Source of the DNA: Pseudomonas viridiflava
Lineage (GTDB): Bacteria > Pseudomonadota > Gammaproteobacteria > Pseudomonadales > Pseudomonadaceae
Assembly (NCBI RefSeq): GCF_900601905.1
Contig: NZ_UWFA01000500.1
Coordinates: 62,001 to 126,000 of the forward strand
Direction of reading: 5' to 3'
DNA: 64,000 nucleotides
Each line of letters opens with the position of its first letter. Position 1 is the first letter of the stretch. Of the stretch, positions 1 through 6,931 are shown piece by piece. Under the pieces are notes generated by a model, which saw only the letters and a list, made by a program, of their open reading frames with translations, was not told the DNA's origin and did not search any database. Position numbers and translations under genes: made by a program.

Positions 1-268
1 TCCAGCGCGCTCGTGTTGGTTCTTCAATATCCTCAGCAATGCCGATAACCAACCTCAAGTCAGTCGGTAGCGGTTGCCCAATAATTGACGACAGCTCTGT
101 CACTTGCTCAGTCGTGAGCGGCTGTTCATTTTCTATCATCGCGTCAAGGTTTTTCTGGCCTAGAAGCCGCAGGACTTGCTCGTTAAATGAGCTGTCTATC
201 TCCAGCTGGAGTTTCAGAGAATCGTCCTCAGAATTTTCCAGTGAAAATCCAAATATATAAATGTACAT
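1..268 (-). CDS. Immunity-like small protein (partial, runs off the left edge)
   Basis: An open minus-strand frame begins with ATG at 268 behind a good ribosome site (AAGAGGAAG, about 5 nt spacing) and stays open for 89 codons to the window edge. It starts MYIYIFGFSLENSED and contains LTTEQVTELSSIIGQPL, which lines up with MSAEQAAAIEQLVGSPF in the next gene upstream (354-587). The two look like diverged paralogues of one small acidic family. Position, third in a toxin / immunity / immunity-like series on the same strand, suggests a second bacteriocin immunity protein or an orphan immunity gene. Role is inferred from position and weak similarity; the C-terminus is not seen. Confidence 0.6.
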   Translation of the reverse strand, partial: MYIYIFGFSLENSEDDSLKLQLEIDSSFNEQVLRLLGQKNLDAMIENEQPLTTEQVTELSSIIGQPLPTDLRLVIGIAEDIEEPTRARW

Positions 269-353
269 AAGGCTTCCTCTTATATTTTTGGTGTTTTTGC
301 GCATGTCTGCTCAAGACCCAATCGCCATACATCCTCCTATAAATTCACGCCGG

Positions 354-587
354 TCAATCGGCATTGCAGGTAAGCTGAAAAATATGTTTTTTGTCGTAAA
401 ACGGGCTGCCGACCAGTTGCTCAATAGCTGCTGCTTGCTCGGCGCTCATGTTGTAGCCTTCATCGCCGCGCTGAGGCTCTGACCAGCCCATGATATGAGC
501 AAGCTCCGAATCGAACCCCTCGGGTACGATAATTTCAAACGCCAAAAACTTTGATCCATTGTCGAAAGCTTCAATGATGTATTTCAT
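354..587 (-). CDS. Probable immunity protein for the adjacent rRNase bacteriocin
   Basis: A 77-residue acidic protein (MKYIIEAFDNGSKFLAFEI...) whose ATG overlaps the toxin stop codon as ATGA (587-584), so the two are translationally coupled. This is the usual arrangement for bacteriocin immunity genes. It does not resemble the classical colicin E3/cloacin immunity protein (no match to the MGLKLDLTWFDK start). I know similar small proteins beside E3-type toxins in Pseudomonas but cannot name the family with certainty. It should bind and neutralise the C-terminal nuclease domain in the cytoplasm. It is related to the partial gene downstream. Confidence 0.7.
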   Translation of the reverse strand: MKYIIEAFDNGSKFLAFEIIVPEGFDSELAHIMGWSEPQRGDEGYNMSAEQAAAIEQLVGSPFYDKKHIFQLTCNAD

Positions 588-1744
588 GGTTCCACCCTCC
601 GGGTTTTGTCTGCTTCTTTTAATTGTTCACCTGTCTCGGGATCGAATTCCCCTAGATGTCTTCCACGTTTGTCGTATTTTTCAACAGTCCCATGCCGACT
701 GTCCCATTCATAAATAATCCCTTCATCTGTCTCCCATCGGGCACGTAGCCCTCCTCCACCTTGAATAGATGTTTTACGAGGAACTTTTTTCGCCTCCGGC
801 ATCTTGGTGAGGACCTTTGGGGGGCTCTGGTAACCATGATCCGGATTAAACGGCTTCGCAAACACCACATACATCGACTTCATCAACGTATTCGACGGGA
901 ACACCACGATGCAGTCATCGAGGGTGATGTCTTCGCCGGGGAAGCCTTCGATTTCGGTGTCGGTGTTTTCCGGGATGGGGTGGACGAGGATGTTGCCCAG
1001 TTGCTTGCCGGTGTCGTCGGGATAGGTCAGCGGTGGCATTTCACCCAGTGGCCCGCTGCGGGGCGTCCAGAGTAGGGTGATGCCGTTGAGCTCGGCTTCT
1101 ATTGCCGTTTTGTCGGCGTTCCAGGTGGCTTGGACGATTCGGACTGACTCGTCGCCGGTTTCCGTGGAGTGGATGCCGTAGACCTGCATCACGCCTTCGG
1201 CGTCCTGGCGGAACTGGAAGCGTACCCGTGATGGCGCGCGCGTCAGGTTGCGCAGTTCATCGTCGGTGTATAGCGTGCCGTCGCCCATTTTCGAAGGCAG
1301 CATGCCCAATATGAAAATGCTCGAGGGCCCACTCAACCCGCGTATCGCCCAGTTCAGCCGGTTTTGCATGATGCCGCTGCCCGCGACATAACCTAACCCC
1401 AGATCCGCGCCGATTGCTGCTGCAACTGCGGTGCTTGCCGACGGCATCAGCATCGCGCCGGCGATCATCACCTTGCCGAAGTTGGATGCAGGCTCGGTGT
1501 CACTGCCGACGCACGTCTGGCCCCATTGCCTGGGCACGCAGGATTTGGCAAACACCCTATCCGTGCGTTTCTTAGGCGCTGGCCATTCTTCTTTTGCAGG
1601 AGGAACGTAAACCCGCTCAGGCTCCTTCGGTTTTGCGAAACCCGCCCACGATGCCCCGCCGTTGGGGAGCTTGGGGCGTACTGAATCAAAAAATGGATCG
1701 CTGAACGGATCCTTCTTTTCGTCCTTTTTGTCGACCCAGCTCAT
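584..1744 (-). CDS. S-type pyocin-like bacteriocin with colicin E3-type 16S rRNase domain
   Basis: A 386-residue protein. The last ~60 residues are a colicin E3/cloacin-type ribonuclease: IYEWDSRHGTVEKYD then HLGEFDPETGEQLK. Asp348, His351, Glu355 and Arg383 keep the spacing of colicin E3 Asp510, His513, Glu517 and Arg545, so the domain should cleave 16S rRNA at the decoding centre. Residues ~130-300 resemble the S-type pyocin translocation domain. Residues 1-70 are polar and Pro/Lys-rich; no receptor-binding domain of usual size, signal peptide or obvious TonB box is seen. At 386 residues it is far shorter than most S pyocins (over 600), so its delivery is unclear. RBS AGGGAG precedes the ATG. 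The immunity gene overlaps the stop. Confidence 0.85.
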   Translation of the reverse strand: MSWVDKKDEKKDPFSDPFFDSVRPKLPNGGASWAGFAKPKEPERVYVPPAKEEWPAPKKRTDRVFAKSCVPRQWGQTCVGSDTEPASNFGKVMIAGAMLMPSASTAVAAAIGADLGLGYVAGSGIMQNRLNWAIRGLSGPSSIFILGMLPSKMGDGTLYTDDELRNLTRAPSRVRFQFRQDAEGVMQVYGIHSTETGDESVRIVQATWNADKTAIEAELNGITLLWTPRSGPLGEMPPLTYPDDTGKQLGNILVHPIPENTDTEIEGFPGEDITLDDCIVVFPSNTLMKSMYVVFAKPFNPDHGYQSPPKVLTKMPEAKKVPRKTSIQGGGGLRARWETDEGIIYEWDSRHGTVEKYDKRGRHLGEFDPETGEQLKEADKTRRVEP

Positions 1745-1946
1745 GAAACTCCCTGTGCGCTCATGTCGAGGGCGGGAGCTTGCCGATCAACTATTCAGAC
1801 GGTCAATCTGACAGCGGTAACGGGAAGTGTCTGTCCTATATAGATATTTCGGCCTGATCACGTATTGATATCCAGCCCCTCATCAGCAGCACCCACCACC
1901 AATAAAACCACTTGCGTTCCATGCGCCATGCACACATATTTGCCCA

Positions 1947-2459
1947 ATGAAAAATATCAAGCTTGAAAACATCGTCGGTGCGCTAACGCTGGCGATCTCT
2001 GATTCCATCCATCAAGGCACTCAAGAGCAGGCGCCAGAAGTCGGCCCGGCTGCCGCAGCCATTGCCTTGCTCGGTCATGAGCCCGGCATGTCTATCGAAC
2101 GCTTGAGGCGTGCCTTGGGGTTATCTCATCCGGGGGCGGTGCGTCTTGTCGACAGGCTTGTCACGCAAGGCATGGTCGAGCGTCGGCCCTCAGCGGCGGA
2201 TCGCCGCACCGTGGCGCTGCACCTTACTGGCGAGGGAAATACGAACTGCGCTGCAGTACTCGCTGTACGCCATGAACGCATCGCTCGCGCTTTGGAAGTC
2301 CTGGACCCGCAGGAGCGTGAAGCCCTGGGGCGGATGACAGAAAAGCTTCTTCACAGCCTGGTGCAGGACCTCGATCAAGCCTACTCAGTGTGCAGGCTGT
2401 GCGACCCCGTAGCGTGCACGAACTGTCCAGTGGCAGACGCGCTGGAACAAGGTCATTGA
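1947..2459 (+). CDS. MarR-family regulator with C-terminal Cys cluster
   Basis: 170 residues with a MarR winged helix: recognition helix region LSHPGAVRLVDRLVTQGMVER followed by the wing RRPSAADRRTVALHLT. The C-terminus ends CRLCDPVACTNCPVADALEQGH, a C-x2-C-x5-C-x2-C cluster (about residues 149-161) that standard MarR proteins lack. This suggests metal binding or thiol redox sensing. It is divergent from the bacteriocin and convergent with the DUF417 membrane gene at 2530-3051. Target unknown; the palindrome at 3107-3125 is a candidate operator. Confidence 0.8.
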   Translation: MKNIKLENIVGALTLAISDSIHQGTQEQAPEVGPAAAAIALLGHEPGMSIERLRRALGLSHPGAVRLVDRLVTQGMVERRPSAADRRTVALHLTGEGNTNCAAVLAVRHERIARALEVLDPQEREALGRMTEKLLHSLVQDLDQAYSVCRLCDPVACTNCPVADALEQGH

Positions 2460-2467
2460 AAGTCCAT

Positions 2468-2522
2468 GTGCCGAACGGCTTAACCCTTTAATCACAGCCT
2501 CTGAAAGGTTTGTATTCGGCAC
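2468..2522. repeat. Inverted repeat between convergent genes
   Basis: GTGCCGAA at 2468-2475 and TTCGGCAC at 2515-2522 are perfect inverted arms separated by 39 nt, lying between the stops of the MarR gene and the DUF417 gene. It could help separate the converging transcripts. No T-tract follows, so it is not called a terminator. Confidence 0.35.
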
Positions 2523-2529
2523 ACTCGTT

Positions 2530-3051
2530 TCATTCAACCCTTTCCTCTTGGGTCTGAACCAGGCGCAGTCGCTGCAGCCCCTCGGTGAAAATCACCAGGC
2601 TCACGCCTAGCAACGCAATGTCTTTTATCAGGAACGTGCCGACGAAGTTCAGCCACGGGAAACCTCCCGATCCCGCCTCCCAAATCGGCAATGCCAACAT
2701 CATGGACACGGTCGTGAAGAAGATCAGCGCCGCCAATCCGCCGCCTGCAATGGCTGCCCGAGCCGACCAGGGTGAAGCGATGAGCAGCAGCGCAGTCAGG
2801 ATCTCGACCGTACCCAACAAGTAGGAAGTACCCGTTTCGCCCAGAACCAGATAAAGCCAGGCAAGCCATGGCGTGCCACTGATCAGGGGCACGAGTGCCT
2901 GCACCTCGATCTGCGTGAACTTGAGAAGACCAATCATCAATAGAGGCAGAACAACGCCAGCCAGAGCAATCCCCCGGCTGACCTTCGCGAGCTTCGAAAT
3001 ACTGGAAGTGACCGCAGCCTGCGGGCTGGTGGTGCTTGTGAGGTGCGACAT
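2530..3051 (-). CDS. DUF417 (YkgB/RclC-like) inner-membrane protein
   Basis: 173 residues with about four hydrophobic segments (IALAGVVLPLLMIGLLKF; GTVEILTALLLIA; AIAGGGLAALIFFTTVSMML; FLIKDIALLGVSLVIFTEGL). The motif KFTQIEVQALVPLISGTPW and the LNFVGTFLIKDIALLG stretch are typical of DUF417. The family includes E. coli RclC, which belongs to a reactive-chlorine resistance operon; the biochemical role is unknown. It is a single gene, and no RclA/RclB partners are seen. The leader carries a perfect palindrome (3107-3125), and the nearest regulator is the Cys-rich MarR protein, which would fit control by oxidants or electrophiles (inference). Confidence 0.8.
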   Translation of the reverse strand: MSHLTSTTSPQAAVTSSISKLAKVSRGIALAGVVLPLLMIGLLKFTQIEVQALVPLISGTPWLAWLYLVLGETGTSYLLGTVEILTALLLIASPWSARAAIAGGGLAALIFFTTVSMMLALPIWEAGSGGFPWLNFVGTFLIKDIALLGVSLVIFTEGLQRLRLVQTQEERVE

Positions 3052-3106
3052 GAGAATCTCCGAGCGTTAATGTGTGCTCGAAGCATATGTTATTGGCTCG
3101 GCAATT

Positions 3107-3125
3107 CATATGCGTCGCGCATATG
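3107..3125 (-). promoter_or_regulatory. Palindromic operator candidate upstream of the DUF417 gene
   Basis: CATATGCG-TCG-CGCATATG is a perfect 8+3+8 inverted repeat 55 nt before the DUF417 start. A further half-site (CATATG) lies at 3084-3089. Size and symmetry suit a MarR dimer site. Binding by the MarR regulator at 1947-2459 is inferred. Confidence 0.5.
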
Positions 3126-3241
3126 ATATTTCGCTATAAACCGGGTCTGGAGGCGGAAGCCGCAGCCGCAGCTGTTTAGGCCCAGGTCCAGGCGCGGGAT
3201 TGGTTTTTGAGGCAGTGCGTTCGGCCGGATAGCCATAGGGC

Positions 3242-3273
3242 AAAAACAACAAAGCCCGCACAAGGCGGGCTTT
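3242..3273 (-). terminator. Intrinsic terminator of tRNA-Arg
   Basis: On the minus strand AAAGCCCGC pairs perfectly with GCGGGCTTT (3251-3273), followed by a T-rich run (TGTTGTTTTTG). It lies about 45 nt past the tRNA 3' end. Confidence 0.8.
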
Positions 3274-3317
3274 GGAAGCTGTTTCACCACTGTCATCGAC
3301 AGCCCGAAACAAGAAGA

Positions 3318-3394
3318 TGGTGCACCAGACGGGATTCGAACCCATGACCCCTGCCTTCGGAGGGCAGTACTCTATCCAGCTGAGCTACTGGTGC
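3318..3394 (-). tRNA. tRNA-Arg (anticodon CCG)
   Basis: 77 nt with CCA encoded. The acceptor stem GCACCAG pairs with CTGGTGC. The anticodon arm is CTGCC-CTCCGAA-GGCAG with anticodon CCG, reading CGG codons. The T-arm holds GGTTCGAATCC and the D-arm GCTCAGCTGGATAGAG. No repeat of its 3' end suggesting an integrated element was noticed. Confidence 0.97.
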
Positions 3395-3520
3395 AATGCG
3401 GGCGCCATGATACTCATCTGGCTGGCGGGCGTCCATGCTGGTGAGTGCTGTTGTTGATTTCACACGTTTCCAGGTGTTTAGGTGACGCTGATCTGAAAAT
3501 TTTCGGGTTTGGGGACAAAG

Positions 3521-3591
3521 CGTTCTTTTTTTCGAACGGGCTATTGTCCTTTACCCCAGCAGTCCCTAGGATTCGTTTGAGATTTCAAACG
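3521..3591 (+). promoter_or_regulatory. gabD leader with two inverted repeats
   Basis: The 340-nt gap 3395-3734 holds no gene. Two inverted repeats stand out: CGTTC/GAACG around a T-run (3521-3538) and CGTTTGA-GATT-TCAAACG (3574-3591, perfect 7-bp arms). They share the core CGTT..AACG and are candidate binding sites for a regulator of the gab genes. No specific regulator is assigned. Confidence 0.4.
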
Positions 3592-3734
3592 TTTTTGCCC
3601 GGTTCTTCTACACTTTGGCAGCCTTGCACTGCGGGGGCCGGCGACGAATGACGGGTGGCTCATTGTTGAGGCCATCAAAATTGTTGCTCCGCCGTCGTGC
3701 GGTGCGTTTTCGGTATATCAAAGCAGAGGCCGAC

Positions 3735-5177
3735 ATGCAGCTTAAAGATTCCAGTTTGTTTCGCCAGCAAGCCTATATCAACGGCGCGTGGCTGGACGCA
3801 GACAGCGGTCAGACCATCAAGGTCAATAACCCTGCCACCAACGAGATCCTCGGCACTGTGCCGAAAATGGGCGCGGCCGAAACCCGTCGTGCCATTGAAG
3901 CAGCCGACAAGGCGCTGCCCGCCTGGCGTGCACTGACCGCCAAGGACCGTGGCAACAAGCTGCGTCGCTGGTTTGAGCTGATGATCGAGAACCAGGACGA
4001 CCTGGCGCGCCTCATGACGCTGGAGCAGGGCAAGCCGCTGGCCGAAGCCAAGGGCGAGATCACTTACGCCGCTTCCTTTATTGAATGGTTCGCCGAAGAA
4101 GCCAAGCGCGTCTATGGCGACGTGATTCCGGGCCACCAGCCGGACAAGCGTCTGATCGTGCTCAAGCAGCCGATTGGCGTAACCGCAGCCATTACCCCGT
4201 GGAACTTCCCGGCGGCGATGATCACCCGTAAAGCCGGCCCGGCCCTGGCCGCTGGTTGCACCATGGTGCTCAAACCTGCTTCGCAGACCCCTTATTCCGC
4301 ACTGGCACTGGCTGAACTGGCCGAGCGCGCGGGCATCCCGGCTGGCGTGTTCAGCGTCGTGACGGGCAGCGCTGGCGATATCGGCAGCGAGCTGACCGGC
4401 AACCCGATCGTGCGCAAATTGTCCTTCACTGGCTCGACCGAGATTGGTCGTCAGCTGATGGCTGAATGCTCCAAAGACATCAAGAAGGTTTCGCTGGAAC
4501 TGGGCGGCAATGCGCCATTCATCGTGTTCGACGACGCGGACCTGGATAAGGCCGTCGAAGGCGCGATCATCTCCAAGTACCGCAATAACGGCCAGACCTG
4601 CGTCTGCGCCAACCGGATCTATGTGCAGGACGCGGTCTACGATGCGTTCGCCGAGAAGCTGAAAGTCGCGGTGGGCAAGCTCAAGATCGGTAATGGTCTG
4701 GAAGAGGGCACCACCACCGGCCCGCTGATCGACGACAAGGCCGTGACCAAGGTCAAAGAGCACATTGCGGACGCCGTGAGCAAAGGCGCCAAGGTGCTGT
4801 TCGGTGGCAACAGCCTGGAAGGCAACTTCTTCGAGCCGACGATTCTGGTCAATGTCTCCAAAGATGCCGCTGTGGCTAAAGAAGAGACCTTTGGCCCGCT
4901 GGCGCCGCTGTTCCGCTTCAAAGACGAAGCCGAAGTGATCGCCATGGCTAATGACACCGAGTTCGGTCTGGCCTCGTACTTCTACGCTCAGAACATGAGC
5001 CGCGTGTTCCGCGTGGCCGAAGCGCTGGAGTACGGCATGGTGGGTATCAACACCGGCCTGATCTCCAACGAAGTGGCGCCTTTCGGCGGCATCAAGGCGT
5101 CGGGCCTGGGCCGTGAAGGCTCCAAGTACGGCATCGAAGATTATCTGGAAATCAAATACCTCTGCCTGAGCGTCTAA
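3735..5177 (+). CDS. gabD: Succinate-semialdehyde dehydrogenase (NADP+)
   Basis: 480 residues, the normal GabD length when started at ATG 3735 (MQLKDSSLFRQQAYING), which has AGAGG 6 nt upstream; an in-frame extension to 3615 is not family-like. Aldehyde dehydrogenase signatures: TPWNFPAAMITRK, the glutamate motif SLELGGNAPFIVF and the catalytic cysteine in NNGQTCVCANRIYV. It oxidises succinate semialdehyde to succinate, the last step of the GABA shunt in the cytosol (and of putrescine and 5-aminovalerate-type breakdown in Pseudomonas). gabT follows after 173 nt, consistent with an operon. Confidence 0.96.
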   Translation: MQLKDSSLFRQQAYINGAWLDADSGQTIKVNNPATNEILGTVPKMGAAETRRAIEAADKALPAWRALTAKDRGNKLRRWFELMIENQDDLARLMTLEQGKPLAEAKGEITYAASFIEWFAEEAKRVYGDVIPGHQPDKRLIVLKQPIGVTAAITPWNFPAAMITRKAGPALAAGCTMVLKPASQTPYSALALAELAERAGIPAGVFSVVTGSAGDIGSELTGNPIVRKLSFTGSTEIGRQLMAECSKDIKKVSLELGGNAPFIVFDDADLDKAVEGAIISKYRNNGQTCVCANRIYVQDAVYDAFAEKLKVAVGKLKIGNGLEEGTTTGPLIDDKAVTKVKEHIADAVSKGAKVLFGGNSLEGNFFEPTILVNVSKDAAVAKEETFGPLAPLFRFKDEAEVIAMANDTEFGLASYFYAQNMSRVFRVAEALEYGMVGINTGLISNEVAPFGGIKASGLGREGSKYGIEDYLEIKYLCLSV

Positions 5178-5193
5178 GGCAGCGATATTTCAG

Positions 5194-5224
5194 CCTGCGC
5201 AGCGCGAGAGCGACGCTGCGCAGG
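5194..5224 (+). repeat. Strong hairpin between gabD and gabT
   Basis: CCTGCGCAGCG and CGCTGCGCAGG form a perfect 11-bp stem with a 9-nt loop, 16 nt after the gabD stop. No T-tract follows, so it more likely sets mRNA stability or partial read-through than full termination. Confidence 0.6.
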
Positions 5225-5350
5225 TGTTTACCGCACCAAAACCTATTGGTGGCCGGAGGCCGTGACAGTCGATCATCGCATGCTGTCCCGAGTTGATCCG
5301 CCACTTGATCCTTGAGCTACGCCGACCGATGAGCGGCGAATGAGGAAACC

Positions 5351-6631
5351 ATGAGTCAGACAAACGCAGAATTGATGCAACGCCGCGAAGCCGCTGTTCC
5401 ACGCGGTGTGGGCCAGATCCACCCGATCTTCGCCGCCTCGGCCAAGAACGCCACCGTTACCGACGTTGAAGGTCGTGAATTCATCGACTTCGCGGGCGGT
5501 ATCGCGGTACTGAACACCGGTCACCTGCACCCGAAAATCATCGCTGCCGTGCAAGAGCAGCTGACCAAGCTGACTCACACTTGCTTCCAGGTGCTGGCCT
5601 ACGAGCCGTACGTTGAGCTGTGTGAAAAAATCAACGCCAAGGTCCCAGGTGATTTCGCCAAGAAAACCCTGCTGGTCACCACGGGTTCGGAAGCGGTCGA
5701 GAACGCTGTGAAAATCGCTCGTGCCGCCACTGGCCGCGCTGGCGTAATCGCGTTCACCGGCGCTTACCACGGCCGTACCATGATGACCCTGGGTCTGACC
5801 GGTAAAGTCGTGCCGTACTCGGCCGGTATGGGCCTGATGCCAGGCGGTATCTTCCGCGCCCTTTACCCGTGCGAGCTGCACGGCATCAGCGTTGACGATT
5901 CCATCGCCAGCATCGAGCGCATCTTCAAGAACGACGCGGAGCCTAAAGACATCGCCGCCATCATCATCGAGCCGGTTCAGGGCGAAGGTGGTTTCTACGT
6001 GGCGCCGAAAGCGTTCATGGCCCGCCTGCGCGAGCTGTGCGACAAGCACGGCATTCTCCTGATCGCTGACGAAGTGCAGACGGGCGCTGGCCGTACCGGC
6101 ACGTTCTTCGCCATGGAACAGATGGGCGTGTCTGCGGACCTGACCACCTTTGCCAAATCCATCGCGGGCGGCTTCCCGTTGGCGGGTGTGTGCGGCAAGG
6201 CTGAATACATGGATGCTATTGCGCCGGGTGGCCTGGGCGGCACTTATGCCGGCAGCCCGGTGGCTTGCGCCGCTGCGCTGGCGGTGTTGCACGTCTTCGA
6301 AGAAGAGCATCTGCTGGATCGCTGCAAAGCGGTTGGCGAGCACTTGGTGACTGGCCTCAAGGCCATTCAGGCCAAGTATCCGGTCATCGGTGAAGTGCGC
6401 GCGCTGGGTGCGATGATCGCCCTGGAGCTGTTCGAAGATGGCGACACCCACAAACCAAACGCTGCAGCCGTTTCGCAAGTGGTTGCCAAGGCACGTGACA
6501 AGGGTCTGATCCTGTTGTCGTGTGGTACCTACGGCAACGTGTTGCGCGTGCTGGTCCCGCTGACTTCGCCGGACGAGCAGTTGAACAAAGGTCTGGCGAT
6601 TCTTGAAGAATGCTTCGCTGAACTGGCGTAA
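5351..6631 (+). CDS. gabT: 4-aminobutyrate aminotransferase
   Basis: 426 residues, full length for GabT. This is a class III PLP aminotransferase: GSEAVENAVKIARAATGR, AYHGRTMMTLGLTGK, the PLP aspartate in LIADEVQTGAGRTGTFFAMEQ and the Schiff-base lysine in FAKSIAGGFPLAGVCGK. It transfers the GABA amino group to 2-oxoglutarate, giving succinate semialdehyde for GabD. An intrinsic terminator follows at 6674. Confidence 0.96.
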   Translation: MSQTNAELMQRREAAVPRGVGQIHPIFAASAKNATVTDVEGREFIDFAGGIAVLNTGHLHPKIIAAVQEQLTKLTHTCFQVLAYEPYVELCEKINAKVPGDFAKKTLLVTTGSEAVENAVKIARAATGRAGVIAFTGAYHGRTMMTLGLTGKVVPYSAGMGLMPGGIFRALYPCELHGISVDDSIASIERIFKNDAEPKDIAAIIIEPVQGEGGFYVAPKAFMARLRELCDKHGILLIADEVQTGAGRTGTFFAMEQMGVSADLTTFAKSIAGGFPLAGVCGKAEYMDAIAPGGLGGTYAGSPVACAAALAVLHVFEEEHLLDRCKAVGEHLVTGLKAIQAKYPVIGEVRALGAMIALELFEDGDTHKPNAAAVSQVVAKARDKGLILLSCGTYGNVLRVLVPLTSPDEQLNKGLAILEECFAELA

Positions 6632-6673
6632 ATATGCCGGGGTCGTAATTGATTAAATTATGACCAAACGGAC

Positions 6674-6702
6674 AAAAAAGACCCGCTTCGGCGGGTTTTT
6701 TT
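6674..6702 (+). terminator. Intrinsic terminator of gabDT
   Basis: A-tract, stem ACCCGC-TTCG-GCGGGT with a stable UUCG loop, then seven T. It begins 42 nt after the gabT stop. Confidence 0.92.
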
Positions 6703-6792
6703 GCACTTTTAGAGGGCTAGCGCGGCTTTTGAGCTATATCCGGACGAGTGCATTGGCTAAGGTGGGTGCATGAATTGTGTGCACATGAAGGA

Positions 6793-6881
6793 CCTGTGGG
6801 AGCCAATTCACTCGCGAACGCGGTGTGTCAGTTGTTTATATTTTTTGATACGGCCCATTCGCGAATGAATTCACTCCCACA
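6793..6881. repeat. REPIN, 'GAATTCATTCGCGAA' type
   Basis: Two inverted REP copies (GTGGGAGCCAATTCACTCGC and GCGAATGAATTCACTCCCAC) flank an AT-rich spacer. The gap 6632-6931 otherwise holds only the gabT terminator. Same type as 53744-53839. Confidence 0.8.
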
Positions 6882-6931
6882 TAAAACCTCATAACCCAGA
6901 TAGCTATGCGTTGTTCGATGAGAGAGTGCTG

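Noticed and set aside
39..482. Two small plus-strand frames at the left edge
   Set aside because: They lie opposite the immunity-like genes, which have better ribosome sites and mutual similarity.
1798..1840. Possible PrtN P-box (ATTGACCGTC then TTGATCG on the minus strand) upstream of the bacteriocin
   Set aside because: Only one good half-repeat; too weak to claim SOS/PrtN control, although it is in the right place.
3318..3394. Integrated element at tRNA-Arg
   Set aside because: No integrase gene or second copy of the tRNA 3' end was found nearby.
5273..6478. 401-residue minus-strand frame opposite gabT
   Set aside because: It mirrors the codon pattern of gabT; composition is His/Arg/Gln-rich and no family is recognisable. 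Shadow frame.
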